Source: Actinomycetes bacterium (GTDB lineage: Bacteria > Actinomycetota > Coriobacteriia > Anaerosomatales > Anaerosomataceae). Taken from it: 8,788 nt of DNA. Below the pieces are notes generated by a model. The model saw only the letters and a list, made by a program, of their open reading frames with translations, was not told the origin of the DNA and searched no databases. How positions within the stretch are numbered: position 1 is the stretch's first letter; each line of letters starts with the position of its first letter. The stretch lies in assembly GCA_021850085.1 (NCBI GenBank), contig JAJZRZ010000061.1:1-8788 (forward strand). The letters run 5' to 3'. Shown piece by piece: positions 7,447-8,788 of this stretch. A program made the position numbers and the translations under genes.

Positions 7447-7461
7447 CGTGTGAGTCACACG
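7447..7461. repeat. 15-nt odd palindrome next to the atpH ribosome-binding site
   Basis: The plus strand reads CGTGTGA-G-TCACACG, with perfect 7-bp arms around one central base. It ends 18 nt before the atpH ATG and about 9 nt upstream of its GAGGAG Shine-Dalgarno. As DNA it could be a binding site for a dimeric regulator. The spacing differs from the CRP/FNR type, TGTGA-N6-TCACA. It could also be chance. Confidence 0.5.
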
Positions 7462-7470
7462 TTCGAGGTG

Positions 7471-7501
7471 CCCCCGCCCCGACGCATGCCGCTCCCCTCC
7501 C
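7471..7501 (-). other. G-tract cluster on the transcribed-RNA strand
   Basis: On the minus strand four runs of G (3, 4, 4 and 5 bases) occur within 31 nt. The spacers are 1, 13 and 1 nt, and the middle one contains GCATGC. Four such runs can form a G-quadruplex, but the 13-nt central loop is longer than the standard rule allows. The cluster lies 43-73 nt upstream of the atpH start, in the presumed leader. Confidence 0.35.
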
Positions 7502-7523
7502 GTCTCCGGGCTGGACATGCGCG

Positions 7524-7545
7524 CGGGAGCGCTCGCGCGTTCCCG
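7524..7545 (-). other. Strong hairpin with GCGA tetraloop in the alr-atpH spacer
   Basis: The minus strand reads CGGGAACGC, then GCGA, then GCGCTCCCG. Eight of nine positions pair (one A-C mismatch), and the loop fits the stable GNRA class. No U-run follows, so it is not a standard intrinsic terminator. It could be a leader structure, an mRNA-processing or stability element, or a remnant. Confidence 0.5.
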
Positions 7546-7592
7546 TCTCAGATGGATGTTTCGGCAGTCCCGAGGCCAACTCCTGCAACGTG

Positions 7593-7616
7593 CCCGGAGA
7601 ATCTTGGGACTCCGAG
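7593..7616 (-). terminator. Hairpin just after alr, weak terminator candidate
   Basis: Four bases after the alr stop codon the minus strand has CTCGGAG, a 10-nt loop and CTCCGGG, giving a 7-bp stem with one G-U pair. The position is what a 3'-end hairpin would have. The loop is large and no T-tract follows, so intrinsic termination is doubtful and read-through into atpH is plausible. Confidence 0.3.
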
Positions 7617-7620
7617 CGCC

Positions 7621-8736
7621 CTAGATGTGACGACGCGAGAGCCGGAGTGCGAATCCGCAGGCGATCTCGTAGTTTATGGTCCCGGCAAGGCCAGCCATAT
7701 CATCGAGCGTGATCGTCTCGCCGCCTTGGCTCCCCACCAAGACCGCCTCATCCCCTTGACGAACTTCCCCGTCGAGCACTTCGACCATGAGTTGGTCCAT
7801 GCACACCCGGCCCACCTGGCGACACCTGCGGCCCCCGATGAGCACGGCCATCGTGTTGGAGAGCACTCGGTGCACGCCGTCGGCGTAGCCGAGGGGCAGA
7901 GTCGCGATCGTCGTCGGACCTCCCGCATGCCATGTGAACCCGTAGCTGACGCCTTCGCCGAGTCCGATCCGCTTCACGAACGACACGCGCGCCTTGACGC
8001 TCATCGCCGGCCGGAGGTCGACAGCGCCGTATGTGGAGCGCTCAGGATGCAGTCCGTACACCGCGATGCCACAGCGGACCATGTCGTGATGGGTCTCCGG
8101 ATGCAGGATGGTCGCCGCGCTGTTCGCCGCATGCACGAGCGGCGGACGCGCCCACTCGGTCCTGATGTCCTCGATCGCCCGGTCGAAGCGCTCGGCCTGT
8201 CGTGCGAACTCCCAGTCACCCGGGACGTCGGCGGTGGCGAAGTGCGTGAAAGCCCCCTCCATCACCAGACCGGGCAGGTCGCGCAACCGCGCCGCCATGT
8301 CGCCAGCGTCCTCGGCGCACACGCCGATGCGGTTCATCCCCGTATCGATCTTGAGATGGTAGAGCGCGGGCCTCTCGGCAAGCATCGCCGCTCTGCTCAG
8401 CGCCACGGCGAACTCTCGCGTGGCCAGGGTCGTAACGACGTCGTGCCGCAACAGCAGCTCGGCGGCCTCGGCAGGAGGCTCTGACAGCACGTGCAGCGGC
8501 CCCCCGACGCCGGCCTCTCGCAGCGAGACAGCCTCGTCCACGGTGGCCACGCCGAGCCGATCCGCACCCGCGGCGATCGCGGCTCGCGCGACATCCACCG
8601 CACCGTGCCCGTACCCATCAGCCTTGACGACGGCCATGAAGCGCGTGCCGGGACGGGTGAGCGCCTTCAGCGTGCGGGTGTTGTGCGCGACCGCCCCGAG
8701 GTCCACTTCGATCCACGCGTGACGGTGGTACGGCAC
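7621..8736 (-). CDS. alr: Alanine racemase (PLP-dependent)
   Basis: This cytoplasmic enzyme interconverts L- and D-alanine with pyridoxal phosphate and supplies D-alanine for peptidoglycan. It has 371 residues, the usual length. Residues up to about 235 form the TIM barrel, starting with AWIEVDLGAVAHNTRTLK. The PLP lysine is K38 in AVVKADGYGHGA. R136 lies in DTGMNRIGV. The C-terminal beta domain carries the second catalytic residue, Y265, in GEGVSYGFTWHAGG. PLGYADG (281-287) and VGRVCMDQ (308-315, with M313 and D314) are also present. All expected catalytic residues are there. The GTG start at 8736-8734 is chosen because AGAGGG lies 6 nt upstream and the family N-terminus follows directly. 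It begins 2 nt after the stop of the preceding gene, so the two are probably co-transcribed. A functional link to the ATPase is not known and may be only positional. Confidence 0.97.
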   Translation of the reverse strand: MPYHRHAWIEVDLGAVAHNTRTLKALTRPGTRFMAVVKADGYGHGAVDVARAAIAAGADRLGVATVDEAVSLREAGVGGPLHVLSEPPAEAAELLLRHDVVTTLATREFAVALSRAAMLAERPALYHLKIDTGMNRIGVCAEDAGDMAARLRDLPGLVMEGAFTHFATADVPGDWEFARQAERFDRAIEDIRTEWARPPLVHAANSAATILHPETHHDMVRCGIAVYGLHPERSTYGAVDLRPAMSVKARVSFVKRIGLGEGVSYGFTWHAGGPTTIATLPLGYADGVHRVLSNTMAVLIGGRRCRQVGRVCMDQLMVEVLDGEVRQGDEAVLVGSQGGETITLDDMAGLAGTINYEIACGFALRLSRRHI

Positions 8737-8738
8737 CG

Positions 8739-8788
8739 CTAGCCCTCTGCGAGCAGCGAGCGGACGATGTCCGACTTGCTGATGATCC
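8739..8788 (-). CDS. C-terminal end of an upstream gene, possibly a CBS-domain protein
   Basis: Only the last 15 codons are inside the window, reading IISKSDIVRSLLAEG and then TAG at 8741-8739. The pattern I-I-S-K-S-D-I-V-R-S-L resembles the final strand and helix of a CBS domain (consensus of the form GIVTRSDILRAL). Such domains bind adenosyl nucleotides and often act as regulatory modules. Fifteen residues are too few to be sure. The gene is on the same strand as alr, its stop lies 2 nt from the alr GTG, and its last codons carry the alr Shine-Dalgarno, which supports a real shared operon. Confidence 0.5.
   Translation of the reverse strand, partial: IISKSDIVRSLLAEG
8743..8748 (-). promoter_or_regulatory. 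Shine-Dalgarno sequence deciding the GTG start of alr
   Basis: AGAGGG on the minus strand, within the last codons of the upstream gene, lies 6 nt before the GTG at 8736 and supports that start. Confidence 0.6.

Larger units (their letters stand above)
7429..7620 (-). other. alr-atpH spacer (192 nt), possible leader of the ATPase operon
   Basis: This is the longest non-coding stretch in the window and lies between the alr stop and the atpH start. It holds, in transcription order, a hairpin right after alr, a strong hairpin with a GNRA-like tetraloop, a cluster of G-tracts, a 15-nt palindrome and the atpH Shine-Dalgarno. I see no convincing -35/-10 pair for a housekeeping sigma factor on the minus strand and no U-tract that would make either hairpin a classic terminator. 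Whether the ATPase genes have their own promoter here or are read through from alr is therefore open. Confidence 0.6.

Noticed and set aside
7447..7461. CRP/FNR-type operator
   Set aside because: The half-sites TGTGA and TCACA are present but separated by one base instead of six, so a classic CRP site does not fit. It is kept only as an unassigned palindrome.
7520..7539. CGCGCG inverted repeat with an 8-nt loop in the alr-atpH spacer
   Set aside because: It overlaps the better 9-position hairpin at 7524-7545 and is itself only a short GC repeat in GC-rich DNA, so it is not reported separately.
7429..7620. Sigma-70-type promoter for the ATPase operon
   Set aside because: I scanned the minus strand for TTGACA/TATAAT-like pairs. 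Candidates such as TTGCAG or TTGGCC have no acceptable -10 at 16-18 nt, so no promoter is claimed.
6916..8484. Long 522-codon open frame on the plus strand opposite atpH, the spacer and alr
   Set aside because: It runs across two real genes and the spacer, has arginine/histidine-rich low-quality sequence and no recognisable family. It is best explained by codon bias on the other strand.

Overview
The window is almost entirely one minus-strand gene cluster. It encodes a rotary V/A-type ATPase (the archaeal/Thermus-style H+ or Na+ ATPase/ATP synthase), preceded by alanine racemase. The DNA is GC-rich, nearly every base is coding, and genes overlap or sit a few bases apart. Alanine racemase points to a bacterium that makes peptidoglycan, so this is a V/A-ATPase in a bacterium and not an archaeon. 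The lineage cannot be read with certainty. A high-GC anaerobic actinobacterial lineage or a Deinococcus-Thermus-like group would fit, but that is inference.

Layout in transcription order (right to left): the last 15 codons of an upstream gene, possibly a CBS-domain protein (8788-8739); alr, alanine racemase (8736-7621, GTG start); a 192-nt spacer (7620-7429); then ATPase subunits H (7428-7060), I (7010-5034), K (5037-4711), E (4667-4089), C (4092-2995), F (3002-2670, TTG start), A (2670-910) and B (909 to beyond base 1, truncated). Subunit D would be expected just beyond the left edge. The order H-I-K-E-C-F-A-B matches the Thermus G-I-L-E-C-F-A-B-D and archaeal H-I-K-E-C-F-A-B-D operons.

The products form one machine. 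A and B make the catalytic head. F belongs to the central shaft, and C is the funnel joining shaft to rotor ring. K forms the membrane ring and I is the membrane stator carrying the essential arginine. E and H make the peripheral stalks. I-K (ATGA), E-C (ATGA), C-F (8 nt) and F-A (1 nt) overlap, and A-B abut exactly, which suggests translational coupling. All complete genes look intact, with their key residues present.

No mobile element, CRISPR array, RNA gene or clearly new system is visible. The points worth a second look are a 24-bp perfect palindrome inside the C-subunit gene, a structured alr-atpH spacer (hairpins, G-tracts, a 15-nt palindrome beside the ribosome-binding site), a K subunit with a leader peptide and no visible Na+ ligands, and the strongest Shine-Dalgarno sequence lying in front of K, the subunit needed in most copies.
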